A stretch of 64,000 bases of DNA from Apostichopus japonicus (lineage: Eukaryota > Echinodermata > Holothuroidea > Aspidochirotida > Stichopodidae), in the NCBI RefSeq assembly GCF_037975245.1, contig NC_092574.1, positions 4,272,713 to 4,336,712 of the forward strand, in the 5' to 3' direction. Position numbers and translations under genes: made by a program. This document shows positions 1 through 11,737 of the stretch, piece after piece. The notes below the pieces were generated by a model. It saw only the letters and a program-made list of their open reading frames with translations. It made no database searches and had not been told where the DNA came from. Numbering within the stretch: the stretch's first letter is position 1; each line of letters opens with the position of its first letter.

Positions 1-702
1 AGTCAAGATTACATTGAAGACTCTTTGACTCTTGATTGATATAAAATAATTTTGCATTTCTAGATGTGTGTTATCTAGTTCACTGAAAGTCACGACTGGC
101 CCTCCTATTGTGTGACTCAAGTGCACAACAAACAGACATTGCTACACAAACATTGAACATAACATATTCGCTCCAAGTACATATGTTGCAATAGAAAGTT
201 TTCAAGTGGAAGTATCACTAACTAAGCTTACCAACAATGTATGAAGTATCAGGCTTGTGAACAAGTTCTGAGAAAACGTACCAGTTAAACCAGTACCCCA
301 TAAATGTACTCTATCACCGATTTTATGAAATAAAATCAATAATTGACTTCTGTGTGGTCATCATGGTCTGAACAACACATTGGAAAGATTTTCATACATT
401 TGCATATATGATTAAAAAAATGTTCCAATTTTCAACCATTTTAATTCCTGGAAGGTTTGCTGAACTATACTTTTTGTAATATCATTATTCAATATTTTTG
501 AAAAGCTTTCTGTTATGATGATTATTTTATTTTTTTATTTTTTATGTATGTGAAATTATGCTGGAGATATAAATAATGCTTGGATTACCATATAGCACCG
601 GTCTTGCTAATCATAACAGCATTCTGAATGTTGTATATCAAATGTATGGATGTCATGTGGTGCCATTTTAGGCTCTCAGGTTTTGGATGTTTTGTGTTAC
701 AG

Positions 703-804
703 AGGAGCATAGGAGACATAGTTATGGAGCCAAACTTAGCATGGGCTCTGGCATGAATAATGGAGATCACCTTCAAGCCTCTGATCTTCCAAAACTTGCC
801 TTGG
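703..804 (+). CDS. SLAIN-like gene, exon a
   Basis: Acceptor TGTGTTACAG ends at 702 and donor GTAAGT starts at 805. Only one frame is open (the other two have stops), reading EHRRHSYGAKLSMGSG and ending PKLAL plus one base. That one-base overhang matches the two bases that open the next exon. The open frame continues from an unseen upstream exon. Confidence 0.65.
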
Positions 805-3522
805 GTAAGTCCGGTTGGTATCCCTCCTGCTCCCCTGCCTCCATCTCCTAAACCGCATGACTATGTCTTGGAATGACTGGACCGTGTTTACCTAACAGCT
901 GTATTGGCATGTCTAGAAGAGGCTTCATAAATGTTTTAAAGTGGTTGTTTTTTCTATGTTGATTGTTATGTTGGAGTAGTATGTAGCATGTATTTCATTT
1001 AGTTTGGCATGTCCCTACAATGGAAAATCTCTTATGTATATCTGTATTTGTCTCTTTTGATAGACCCAATGGTACAAAGCATGTGTGAACTTCACAGTTA
1101 ATTGAATCTTCCCTGAAAGATCCCTGAGCCCAGTTTAATTGTATACTGTACTTTACTGTCTGTCATTGCAGCACTCCCCTCATAAATGTAAGACACACAA
1201 TGAATTGTATGAGAGGACACATTTTATGGAAGATCCTGAGTTAAATGTATACTGTACATTACTGTATATCATTGCAGCACTCCCCTCATAAATGTAATAC
1301 ACACAATGAATTGTATGAGAGGACACATTCTATAGAAGATCCTGAGTCCAGTTAAATGTATACTGTACATTACTGTCTGTCATTGCAGCACTGTCCTCAT
1401 AAATGTAAGACACAATGAATTGTATGAGGACACATTTTATAGAAGATCCTGAGTTAAATGTATACTGTACATTACTGTCTGTTATTGGCATTGCAACACT
1501 CCCCTCATAAATGTGAAACACAATGAATTGTATGAGAGGACACATTTTATGGAAGATCCTGAGCCCAGTTAAATGTATACTGTACATTACTGTCTGTCAT
1601 TGCAGCACTGTCCTCATAAATGTAAGACACAATGAATTGTATGAGAGGACACATTCTATAGAAGATCCTGAGTCCAGTTAAATGTATACTGTACATTACT
1701 GTATGTCATTGCAACACTCCCCTCATAAATGTGAAACACAATGAATTGTATGAGAGGACACATTTTATGGAAGATCCTGAGCCCAGTTAAATGTATACTG
1801 TACATTACTGTCTGTCATTGCAGCACTGTCCTCATAAATGTAAGACACACAATGAATTGTATGAGAGGACACATTCTATAGAAGATCCTGAGTCCAGTTA
1901 AATGTATACTGGACATTACTGTCTGTCATTGCAGAATTCCACTCATAAACGTAAGACACAATGAATTGTATCAGAGGACACATTTTATAGAAGATCCTGA
2001 GTTAAATGTATACTGTACATTACTGTCTGTTATTGGCATTGCAACACTCCCCTCATAAATGTGAAACACAATGAATTGTATGAGAGGACACATTTTATGG
2101 AAGATCCTGAGCCCAGTTAAATGTATACCGTACATTACTGTATGTCATTGCAGCACTGTCTTCATAAATGTGAGACACACAATGAATTGTATGAGAGGAC
2201 GCATTGTGTTTAGCTGGTTCTTGTCTTGTCTTTTGGAAATGTTGCTTAATTTTGTGTAGACCTTATTAGCAGTACTCTGAACGATTTGGAGGACTAAAGT
2301 TGTCCAGTTATAAATGAATTTGGGACTGCTCTCCACATGTTCACATTTACAATGGCTGTTTGTGTTTAATATTTGACACTTCTGTTGATAAATTCCAAGG
2401 TAGTCCGGTTGATTAGCTTGACTAGGTTCATTTCAAATATTCACAACCAAAATAACAACTTTGACAACTTACGAATTGCTACTTGCATGTGAATAATACT
2501 AATATAAAGAAAGTTTGTGTAATTTAATAGAATAAAATAATCTGTGGCTAATCAACATTAATTTTTTCTTTTGGCCAACAAAATACTTGCTTTAAGTCAA
2601 GAGGCAACATGGTAGGCCTGTCGTCTGCCGTGGAAGAGATTTACTTTGAAAATAGTGTACCGTACTATATCAAAGGCACATACGTCTGCCATATACTGTA
2701 GAGGGATATACATTGTAAGCATCCTCTGAGCTATTGGTAGGTATGTCATCTAGTTAAGGAGGGGATTTACAAATAATTAGCTATACTATACTAAAGGAAC
2801 ATGGTAGGTCAGTCATATATCAAAGATATATTTATTGTTATATGCTATAGAATGTTGCCTTATAAATTTGAAAATCTTTAAAATGCTTTTTGTTTTTTCC
2901 CTGTGCAGTACCATCACCCTCTGAACAACCCTCAAGTGTTAAAGCCAGTCTTCCTGAAATGAACAGAACGTATAACAGCAAACGTACAGAGAGTGAGCCA
3001 CCACCTCCGCCCCCACCAACACCCTGTACAGAAAATGAGCCAGATTTGAAAGAACCCTCAGCCCCTTTGGGAAACCATGCTTCACCAACAAAGGGAAGTC
3101 TGAGTCAGCCATCACCTACCCATGGAAGAATACCAACACCAAAGTAAGTGTGCTAACTCTTTTGTACAGTGGTTTGAGCCAGAAACTGGCCTAACAATGA
3201 TTGTGCAGTAAAATGTGATTGTTAAGGCTTTGTGTATTCATTTTGTAACATTTCATCAGTATAAATATAGTTATATGGTACAAATACCTGATATGATTAT
3301 CATAAATCATTGCAAACACCTGCAACAACTTCATACGTACAGTGTGCTTGTTATTGTGCAGTTAAAAATGAAAAATTCAGGTCATTGTATAGATATGTTG
3401 TACATATCTTAGGATAACATTAAATTCATGTAAACATTAAATAGGTGTCTTGTAAACGGTGTGCTGGGCTATTGTGCATACAGATATAATGTAAGTAATG
3501 TCATACAACTGTATTATGGATG

Positions 3523-3567
<45 letters not shown>

Positions 3568-4720
3568 TATATATATATATCTTCATTTGCCTGTGTCGTT
3601 TACCTCCATTTCATTAACATAAAGTCTGTTCAAAGTATCACTTTCGAGATCCGGCTTTAAGAATCACAAATGATTTCGAGTTGGTTAGCATCATGTTTGA
3701 TCTCTAGAGTAAGGCAAAATATGTCACCAAAACAGAACTAGTATTGTTCGATACAGGTGACAAACACCTACAGTGGAATTATGACTTTCCTTACTGGTTT
3801 TGAACCTCTGGACACACAATCAGCATCTATAGCCTAGTGGTTAGGGTGTCCGCATGTAAAGCGTGAGGCCCGGGTTCGAATCCTGGTGGAGGCTGGAAGT
3901 TTTTTCACTGTTCTTGATTTTGCAACTCATTACAATTTCAATTATATGTATATATATATATATATGTTTACTTACAACTGATTAAATTGATACATCTGTG
4001 TAGGTATATTGTTTGTCATGCATCTATGTTGTGTATGTACAGTAGGCTGCTGTAGGCTTTAACTGATTTTCTCTCTATGTATTTGCAGTCGGAGAGGTAT
4101 ACCAGTAAGATCCAGTCCAGCTCAGAGAACGGGGATACCGAGACCCAGGTCTTCTGCTTATCCCAAGAGTCAGTTACCTATGCCAGGATCAAAGAGGTCA
4201 GTCCATCACTGATCTCCTGATTATTAATGCATTGCAAATCTAGTGTACACCATTGTCATCATCATAGCTGTCTTCTGTGAAGCCCTTTTGGGGTTTTATC
4301 CCTTTCTTATTCAAACGATGCATAAATAGCTGAAAAGCTTCTTCAGTTAGTGAGAATAGTGACTTAAGTCCCAATGTTATTCTCAGTAGACTATGCTGTG
4401 TACCTGAGCAGTGCCACTGTTTTTACCCTGTAAAAGCCTAGGGTTAGGTCTGGAAAAAACAAAAAACAGGTTTTTATCGAACTTTAAAATCTGTAAGACA
4501 TTTAAATCGACCTAAATATATACAACAGATTCTCTCCATTGTAAACAATTCAGTTGTACCCTAAACATGCATATTCTGTGTCATTTTAAGGCCAATTGCT
4601 TCACTTGCCTGGAATTGGTGTTTCATTCATCATCTTTTGTGTCTTTCATCCAGTTCTATACCATCGAGAAGGACCTCACCGCAAGTCAGAGATGAAGACT
4701 GGAAAGATGGCTGCTACTGA
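703..4720 (+). CDS. SLAIN-like SxIP protein, C-terminal exons (5' partial)
   Basis: Four coding exons join in phase: 703-804, 2909-3143, 4089-4196 and 4654-4720 (stop TGA 4718-4720). Each has an AG acceptor, and the first three have GTAAGT-type or GTCAGT donors. They encode 170 residues of a Ser/Pro/Arg-rich, largely disordered protein. Visible elements are a run of seven prolines, repeated basic I-P motifs (GRIPTP, RGIPVR, TGIPRP), a true SxIP motif (SSIPSRR) created across the last junction, and the C-terminus DEDWKDGCY. SxIP motifs in basic Ser/Pro context bind EB1-type proteins at growing microtubule ends (family knowledge). The Trp-x-x-Gly-Cys-Tyr type end and general composition recall SLAIN1/2, but that is memory, not a search; CLASP or navigator proteins are alternatives. 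The gene itself is well supported, the family only tentatively. Upstream exons lie outside the window. Confidence 0.7.
1132..2205. repeat. Minisatellite, about 108-bp unit, about 10 copies
   Basis: The core AATGAATTGTATGAGAGGAC recurs about every 105-113 bp at roughly 1200, 1307, 1420, 1523, 1636, 1742, 1853, 1966, 2071 and 2183. Copies differ by a few substitutions and small indels. It lies in the intron between exons a and b of the SLAIN-like gene. The small open frames here are by-products of the repeat. Confidence 0.95.
2909..3143 (+). CDS. SLAIN-like gene, exon b (proline-rich)
   Basis: Polypyrimidine tract and CAG acceptor end at 2908; donor GTAAGT starts at 3144. It encodes 77 whole codons rich in Ser, Pro and Glu, including a seven-proline run that could bind SH3, WW or EVH1 domains, and ends with GRIPTP. 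Confidence 0.75.
3526..3582. repeat. TA microsatellite
   Basis: An AT dinucleotide run, interrupted once by GAT, in the intron between exons b and c of the SLAIN-like gene. It abuts the dispersed repeat at about 3583-3766. A second shorter TA run lies at 3947-3966. Confidence 0.9.
3583..3766. repeat. Dispersed repeat, copy 1 (inverted copy at 32697-32880)
   Basis: The sequence from CATTTGCCTGTGTCGTTTAC to about TTGTTCGATACAGG reappears reverse-complemented at 32697-32880 with high similarity, including CTCTAGAGTAAGGCAAAATA. No coding capacity is seen. It is probably a short transposable element; the family is not recognised. Confidence 0.75.
3823..3893 (+). tRNA. tRNA-like gene or tRNA-derived SINE head (probable pseudogene)
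   Basis: Box A-like TAGTGGTTAG and a perfect box B (GGTTCGAATCC) are present. Acceptor arms GCATCTA and TGGAGGC pair at 6 of 7 positions, the T arm folds, and a T6 run follows at 3900, as expected for Pol III termination. The seven-base anticodon loop ATGTAAA would give anticodon GTA (Tyr), but the anticodon stem has mismatches and no intron is present. I favour a tRNA-derived SINE head or a tRNA pseudogene over a functional tRNA. Confidence 0.5.
4089..4196 (+). CDS. SLAIN-like gene, exon c (basic, I-P repeats)
   Basis: Acceptor TTTGCAG ends at 4088, donor GTCAGT at 4197. It encodes RRGIPVRSS, RTGIPRPRSS and LPMPGSKR, a basic Ser/Pro segment of the kind that contacts microtubules or EB proteins. 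The phase fits both neighbours. Confidence 0.75.
4654..4720 (+). CDS. SLAIN-like gene, terminal exon
   Basis: Acceptor TTTCATCCAG ends at 4653. It encodes SIPSRRTSPQVRDEDWKDGCY (21 residues, the first Ser completing the junction) and stop TGA. The SxIP motif is completed here. The 3' UTR follows; I could not assign a polyadenylation site with confidence. Confidence 0.7.
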
Positions 4721-6118
4721 CAGGCCAAAAGTCGAGATAAAATCTTTCACCAACCAAGAAGCTCTTGGAATGAAAAGATTTTTGCGGAACTTGAGAGGTA
4801 CCATGTGGTATGCAAGACACAACACATGCGATCCGGCACGCACGCCAGATTTGTGGAGATATTTCCTACTAGTCTTTTGCATTTTCCAAAGCTATCTCGT
4901 TCTGTTGCTAAAAACTTTACTTTTCGAAGCCACGGCTCGGTGACGTGAACGCCGAACCTGAATGCAGTCACGGTGTTGTGGCTACAATGCTTAAACGCCA
5001 ATGCAGTGATTTTTTTACCCTGTGAGGAACTTCAAGTGCAGTTGAAATAACATCAATCACATACTATCATTGGTTTTTGGATAATCTTTGGACCTATTTA
5101 TTTAATGGGATTTCCAGTACAAGCAGGAAACACTCGGCTGATACTCTGGTTCTGAATTACTGCCGAGACACATTTCCTCGGTTAGCTTTCCTTTGCAATT
5201 TGGACGTGATTGCTCCAATTAGAAATCGGGCTGAATCCAGGAAATACAGTTTGATACAGCGACAGATTAAGTGCAACTGGTTGTGTTTAGCTCTCAGTTG
5301 AGCCATGAAATGAAGATAACCTTTGACCTTGTTGGTCAATTGTGCTGTTTTATGATCAGTCTACATGTGATGTAGCAATTTGGATTTGATTGCACATTTT
5401 AGCAGTTTCACACAAAATCTATCAATTATTGCTCAAAGTATAATCACAACTGATCAAACCAGACTCCCTCTTGATTTTTTTTTTCAGGGGGGGGGGCCTT
5501 ACGAGATGTAATCAAAAAGTAATAGATAGTTCCTCTCCATTCCAATAGTTTTATTACTCAGTTGATATATTTCCTTCAACCACATGCATAAAGTATATCA
5601 TAATTTTCTTCTATTTTCCAAAGAAAAAACACAATAATAGGTAAGAAAGTTTGTTCTGGTAAAGATATGAACATTTTCTACTCATGGAACATGGAGGAAC
5701 CCTGATTTATCGGTGGATAACATATTACCTGAATATTCAAAGTTACTAATATATCATTTCGTCTTAGCAGTTTTACAAAATCATGTTCAGACATAGAAAG
5801 TGCTTGCAGTGGTCATCACTTTAGTCAGAACATTCACATTTCTCCGATGTGTTTGAAGCTAAATGTAAATGTTGTTGGTTTTAGGCCGATTGTCTGATTA
5901 TATTTGACGAAGATAAGTTGTTAATCTGGGCAAGAGTATTAATTTTCATGGAATAGCAGAAAGTTAATATTCCCATGCTTCAAAGCAAATCCATTTTCAT
6001 CCATTTTCAACATGTTTTGTGCTTTAGGTTTGGACAAGTTCTAATGGTTCAATCTTTCTTCTTTAACCTTTGGACATGCAGTATGTAGTACTGTCTGATA
6101 AGCACCATCAGTAAAAAC
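4721..6118. other. 3' UTR/intergenic, no further gene seen
   Basis: This follows the SLAIN-like stop codon. Short open frames on both strands (for example around 4676-5001) have no start, splice or composition support and lie in likely 3' UTR. A poly-G run is at 5489-5498. Confidence 0.5.
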
Positions 6119-6640
6119 ACTGCAGCATTGCATGCTGTAGCTAAGATGGTGGCGTACAGAGGGTAGTGTACTCATAGATTCACTTCAATACAGCATTGCA
6201 TACTGTAGCTAAGATAGTAGCGTACAGAGGGTAGTGTACTCATAGATTCACTTCAATACAGCATTGCATACTGTAGCTAAGATGGTAGCGTACAGAGGGT
6301 AGTGTACTCATAGATTCACTTCAATGCAGCATTGCATACTGTAGCTAAGATGGTAGCGTACAGAGGGTAGTGTACTCATAGATTCACTTCAATACAGCAT
6401 TGCATGCTGTAGCTAAGATGGTAGCGTACAGAGGGTAGTGTACTCATATATTCACTTCAATGCAGCATTGCATACTGTAGCTAAGATGGTAGCGTACAGA
6501 GGGTAGTGTACTCATAGATTCACTTCAATGCAGCATTGCATACTGTAGCTAAGATGGTAGCGTACAGAGGGTAGTGTACTCATATATTCACTTCAATGCA
6601 GCATTGCATGCTGTAGCTAAGATGGTAGCAGACAGGTATT
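6119..6640. repeat. Minisatellite, about 68-bp unit, about 8 copies
   Basis: The unit begins CAGCATTGCATACTGTAGCT and continues through GGTAGCGTACAGAGGGTAGT. Copies start near 6122, 6190, 6258, 6327, 6395, 6462, 6531 and 6599. They are very similar, with alternating ATAGATTC/ATATATTC and CATACTG/CATGCTG variants. It is not coding. Confidence 0.95.
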
Positions 6641-9600
6641 GTATTGATAGATTCGCTTGGTTAAGTCTGTGTCCAGCTTCAAGTTTCCTTGCTCTTTCAA
6701 ACTTTGCATTAAAATCTTTTAGTCAGTTTTCTCTGCAATATCCCTCAGTTATTCTTTCTTAACCTGAAGCATGTTTTTGCTGTTAAAATAGGATAGTCGT
6801 TTTGTCATTTCTTAGAGGCTAACCATATAAACTTCACTCATTATTGTAGATTTAGTCATAACACCTACCACACCTGAGGACAGGTCATGAAAATATCATG
6901 AAGATATGCAAACTATAGATGTAACAAATTGCAGAATTATGACATAAAATAATTTGATGAATTCATTAGAGTGTGATTGAAATGCCAGTTCAAAGTCTTA
7001 AGATTAGCATGAATCACCTTAAGATGCTAGTTCTTGAATGCAAGCTTTTTTATATTTTATATATTTTGTTTTTTTAAGTGTCAGAATTTTCCATTAAGGA
7101 AGTCAAAACACCAGTTGGTTCTCTGTTAACACAAGATCAATATGCTGTAACAGCAGCATTCTACTGTTAGAAAAATGAATTGTCTCTGGAAAAAGAAAAG
7201 AACTTTAAACATGGATAAGTTTGGTTTTCTGAAATGAATGAAATCCAATGCAGACCACATAACAAACCAGATCAGTACTTAAAGGGACTGTGCAGTCATT
7301 ATGTACCAGATTGGAGATGTCATAGAAGCATGCTAAATGTGAATCTTGGTATGAAGAAATCTATGAATTTTATTAAGTCTGGAAACAAGACTTATAATTG
7401 AGTCTGTTGTACATGCAAGTCTGATTGATAACTGTTGTTGTTTTAAAGTTGGATTAATTAAACTAGTCACGACCTTATTGGTTGCTGTAAGGTAACCTCA
7501 AATCAGGAAATTCTTTTCCAAAATTTTGTTTCTTATGAAACGATGAGCAGAATATTTCACACTGTTTGAAAAGCAAAGATAGTGAGTCGTTGTCTGTACT
7601 TATGGTGTGTTTGAATAATAAATTATCCATAATCGAAACTATTAGTACTGGATGTCGTTACCAAGGGCATTAAGATATTGGACACATTTAAAAACATGGA
7701 GGATGTTGACAATATTTGAGATGAAATTAAAACTTAAATTACAAATTATAAAGAGTCAGACAATAACATGATTCCAAATTAACAAAGTTACCATAGAAAT
7801 ATTTCTCTCATTTGTAGCTCTGTCTTCTGGGGGAAAACAAGTTTAACATATTGAAAGTTGATAATAGACATCAGTGTAGTAAACACACACTGTGTTGTAT
7901 AGTTACTGTATGCTGCAGAGCATGGCTTGCTAATACGTGGATACTGTAGGTTCAACAAACTAATTCTATGTTGTCCCTTGTTTGATCACTTGATTGATCG
8001 GTACGGCAGGTTCAATTGTGAAAACAAGTGCTAGAGTCGTCCAGCGTCGTCCACGGACACTACAACCTTGGTCACATCTGCTAAGTAGTTTCAAACACAT
8101 GGCAAAGGTAACCATGTACCCATGAGACAAGTCTCTAGAATTTTCGAAAATACCTAAATATCTGGATGTAAGGGTAGCTCAGAGAGACATAAAACAAGCA
8201 GATTAATTCTGTGTTAATATGAAATCCCTCCACTCACTAGTTGTGTAATAGAATTTCATTTTGTTAATACTTTAATTTAAACTATTTTTAATAAAACATT
8301 TATGAAATTCCAATGGATAGGACGTTCATTCCGTGAGATTTCTTTCTTTCAGAGTTTGCCGTGATACATTGTAACGAAGGATAGGTTAATATTTTGTAGA
8401 TTCATGAATTCTCAAGAAGTGATCAGTTGACTACTCTCTCTGTTAAAGTTTGATTAATCTCTCCGTTAAAGTTAGGAAATACAAAGTATTTCCTGCGTTA
8501 AGTAGTAAACCTATTGGTGGACCGACTGGTATTATGTAACACCTTGTTCATGGAGTTAGGGTTAAATGGAGTTAGGGTTCATGGAGTTAAAAATTCATAG
8601 AGAGAGGGTGTACCAAAGTGGGTGTGGTGCCTAGTTTTAGAGGGTTGAATGGATGCAGGGTTATATTGATGGGGTGTACTGTGCAAAGAAATGCCAAGTG
8701 GTGCTGAGAGGTGCATAAATGCAATTTTATTTCTTGATATTTTTTTAAGAAACATAACTCCGATTGAAAGTCGTTGGAGGTTGGGGATGTGGTGTAATGG
8801 ACAGCAGTTTTCTCTTGTGGAATTGATCTAGTCACAGTTTACCAGTATGATTATAGTCTAATCAGAAAGCTGTAAGTTATTGTACATGAAACCCATCATC
8901 CCTCTCTATGATCTTTACATGTTACAGTTCCTGCAACAGTACGTCCCTGGCGAGCTGTCCGGTCTGGCTGATTAGTCAATGTAATCACCAGTTTAAAAAT
9001 CTTGTAAACTAAAAATACCACTTTCAACCAAGTTTATTAACAAAGTTGCCACTTTTCTCAGTAGTTTCCTCTACATTCATAAGCAGGACATGTGAGGGAT
9101 TATTTGTTGAAGTATTTTTAGTTTTGGTCAATTTGAATGCTAACTTTTGAAAGGCGGTATTTGTGTTTCCATGTTTTTTGTCACAAGATGCTAAGAATTC
9201 AAAGAGCTGTGAGTGGGGTGCGGGTGTAGTGATGAACGCTAAGAGCTGTGGGTAGGTTTCGGGTGTGGTGTTGAATGCAAAGAGCAGTGGGTGAAGTGCG
9301 GGGGGTTAAGAATGAGGTGATAAAATGAATCATTGCTTTTATTCTCTTTTGGCTCGTTTTGTTCAGACATGGTTTGCTAGCTTAGGATAATGTTTGGTTA
9401 TTTGCTTTAAACAAACCATTTGTGTCTTGCATAAATTATTTTGGTATAAAACATCCCTGTAGTTTACGTTTTGTTTTAGTTTTGAAAGTGAATCTGGTGT
9501 TTGGGGTCTGGAGTGCTATGAACTAATTGGCGTAGTCTTGGTTTTGTCGTTAATTGTTGTTGCCTGTGTTTGTAGTGAAATTATCCATTACGGAAGATGT

Positions 9601-9961
9601 GTAAGAATTTAAAGGAGTGTTTCGACGCTCATCACTAATGACTCACTCTAAAGAATGTTTCAGTTTCAGTTTGAAGATACCAAAGCTTCAATGTCACCAC
9701 GTTAGGCTGATCATATGGAAAATTCAATAATACTTAACTGTTTGTTTGAAATTGTGTTCCATAATTTCTTCGTTAAAATATCTGTTGCTGTTGCAACATC
9801 AGTAGTAGCAGCTAAATATTTCAATGTTTGATATTTTTTGCAACAATATTTGGGACACATAGCGGTTAACAAAGGGAAACTTGAACTATTAAGATCTTCG
9901 CACGTTGATCTCAATAGTCTTCGACTAGACCAGAGAGGGAAAAAGTCTTTATCAGTTTGGT
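6641..9961. other. Intergenic, nothing assigned
   Basis: AT-rich sequence with no convincing exon. The longest open frames (for example 8587-8835 minus) lack splice or homology support. A short repeated phrase (AGAGCTGTGGGT/AGAGCAGTGGGTG) lies at 9201-9300. Confidence 0.4.
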
Positions 9962-10100
9962 TTTCCCGCGAATTCGCGGAATATCCGTGATTTCTTTTCT
10001 ACCTCGGGGACAAAAAAACTATTATCCTAACAAACTGTAGCATACGCAAACTCGAGGCTATACCGCCATTTTTTTTGTACCCCAGGCTCATCCCTGTATT
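9962..10100. repeat. Short dispersed element, copy 1 (inverted copy at 39123-39275)
   Basis: It starts with the palindrome CGCGAATTCGCG and ends with CCAGGCTCATCCCTG. The reverse complement occurs at about 39123-39275 with the same landmarks in order (ATCACGGATATTCCGCG, GCATACGCAAACT/AGTTTGCGTATGC, GGCTATACCGC). It is MITE-like and non-coding. Confidence 0.75.
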
Positions 10101-10369
10101 ATAGACATCTAGATCCCCCAGATAATAAGGTTGGGGTTGTTGATGTCTTCAAATAACTGTGTGTGGTAAAGACTCAGACAGGAAACAATACGTGTTAATT
10201 CTTAAAAATTGGGGGAATCGGAATATAATCTTGCCATTGTTCTTTTGATCGGTTATCATCAAGTGACACTCTTCGTTATTAGTTGTTAAACATGATGTTG
10301 TATCGTTCAGATATAATAGTTCAGTAGAAAATTCTTGATTTTTAATAATAAGTTTTACTAGTACTCCAT

Positions 10370-10646
10370 GTTCCAAAATTGGAATCTCAAATCTTCTGGT
10401 CGAAGATCTTTCACCAATGTCGCTCCTTCTCTATGGAACCATCTTCACCCAAATGCTGCTTCTTATATGGAACCGACTCACGCATCGAACATGAATATTT
10501 TCAAGAACAGACTCAAGACTTATGTGTTTTCTACGGCACATTCCTGAGAACAAGCGCCATTGAGTATTGGGGTTTCCTTTAGATATCGGTGCTTTATAAA
10601 TGTGAATTTATTATTATTATTATTATTATGATCATTATTATTATTC
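10370..10646 (+). mobile_element. LINE (non-LTR retrotransposon) 3' end, decayed
   Basis: In frame from about 10376 the sequence reads SSGRRSFTNVAPSLWNHLHP and, after a short insertion, MNIFKNRLKTYVFSTAHS then stop (near 10547). This is the typical C-terminal end of reverse transcriptase ORFs of the CR1/L2/jockey kind (pattern: R-x-F-x-x-x-x-P-x-L-W-N, then F-K-x-R-L-K-T). It ends in a TTA-repeat tail at 10610-10646, typical of L2/CR1-type 3' ends. It is a truncated, dead 5'-deleted copy. Assignment is from motif memory. Confidence 0.7.
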
Positions 10647-11197
10647 TTGCATGGTTTGAGGCCAGATGTGGGTAAACTTGTGTGAGTTACAAGTGGTCAT
10701 CCATGTTTGAAGGATTGGAAGGGGGATGTTATGTGACACACATAATCTTGTTGTCTTTGTGAAGTAGATGACTTCGCGTTACTACCGTATATGATTGGAA
10801 TATGTGATTTTTTAAATTATTTTCACTGTGTGTTAACCAGTACACCGGCCCCAATGAAAATACAGCGAGGCTGTTATATTCAGAGGACCTAACCCAAACC
10901 ATTTTTCGACCATGAGAATATTATGTGTGAGAGCGCTGTTTGCAAAACAAGTTTTCTTCTCATAATATATTAAGATTATCAACTATGATTATGTCTAAGC
11001 ATCATTGTCCATGTGTATAAAAGGAAAGGAAAACTTTGTACAATTTAATAACTGTATTATGCATAGTGTGCAATGATTATTTAACACGTACTGTTCAAAA
11101 TATCTTACCTCTTTTTTTTTTTGGACTACCGTATAATATCAAACTTAATGGGTTTGCTTGTTTTTCTTGTAACAAAAGGAGCATTTCATATCCAAAC

Positions 11198-11331
11198 CTG
11201 CTAATAGTGATCGCCGCACGCCTGTCGAAGGTGAGTCCGGGGAGACAGTACACAAGATATTGTTATAATTAACTCAGCCGTTAGAATAATCACTATGGTA
11301 ACCGTACTGATACGAACGCTGTAATCACTCG
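11198..11331 (-). pseudogene. Dead SRCR half-exon, relic of the receptor gene
   Basis: On the minus strand, acceptor TTGTATTTCAG is followed by CGAGTGATTACAGCGT, the same start as receptor exon 2 (28625-28760). The sequence stays alignable to the ...AGCAG|GT end. It is 134 nt against 136 nt, with a frameshift after SDYSVRIS and an in-frame stop (TGA) where the live copy reads the GYLEV strand of SRCR. It sits about 5 kb beyond the 3' end of the receptor gene on the same strand, so it is probably the remains of another tandem unit or gene copy. Confidence 0.7.
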
Positions 11332-11501
11332 CTGAAATACAAGAATCACACAAGGAGAAAAAATTTGCAAAGATGGAATACTGACTTTCAGAGTATATAT
11401 GAGGGGTTTCCAAGAGTCCTGCAACCGCAGGACTCAAACAAACTAACATGGCTTCCGCAACAGTAATAGCCTTCCTGATTTCTGTGCGCATAGAACCGGC
11501 T

Positions 11502-11737
11502 TTATTATAATAACAATAATAATCAGCAGTTATTTTTTCGAACGCTTAAGCGACCACAAACGTGGGAGAAGCCCGCAAGGTCTTATGGATTACAACTTAC
11601 AAGTCTTAGCAAGTCTTGGATGAAAAACCCACTTTACTATGACCCGGCCGGGTACTGAACCTGGAACCTCTCGATTACTATAAGCCTCATTGCTTCAAAT
11701 GCCACCGCCTTTATCCACTCGGCCACAGCACCGGTAT
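11502..11737 (-). mobile_element. tRNA(Ser/Leu)-derived SINE, copy 1
   Basis: Read on the minus strand, the head is tRNA-like with box A GTGGCCGAGTGG, a long variable arm (class II, Ser/Leu type) and box B GGTTCAGTACC. The body passes through CCATAAGACCTTGCGGG and GTTTGTGGTCGCTTAAGCG. The tail is an ATT/TTATTA run (11502-11523). The same element recurs at 21715-22035, with body fragments at 33461-33510. Confidence 0.85.

Noticed and set aside
4747-5001. Minus-strand 84-codon frame after the SLAIN-like gene
   Set aside because: Lies in the likely 3' UTR, no splice sites or recognised domain.
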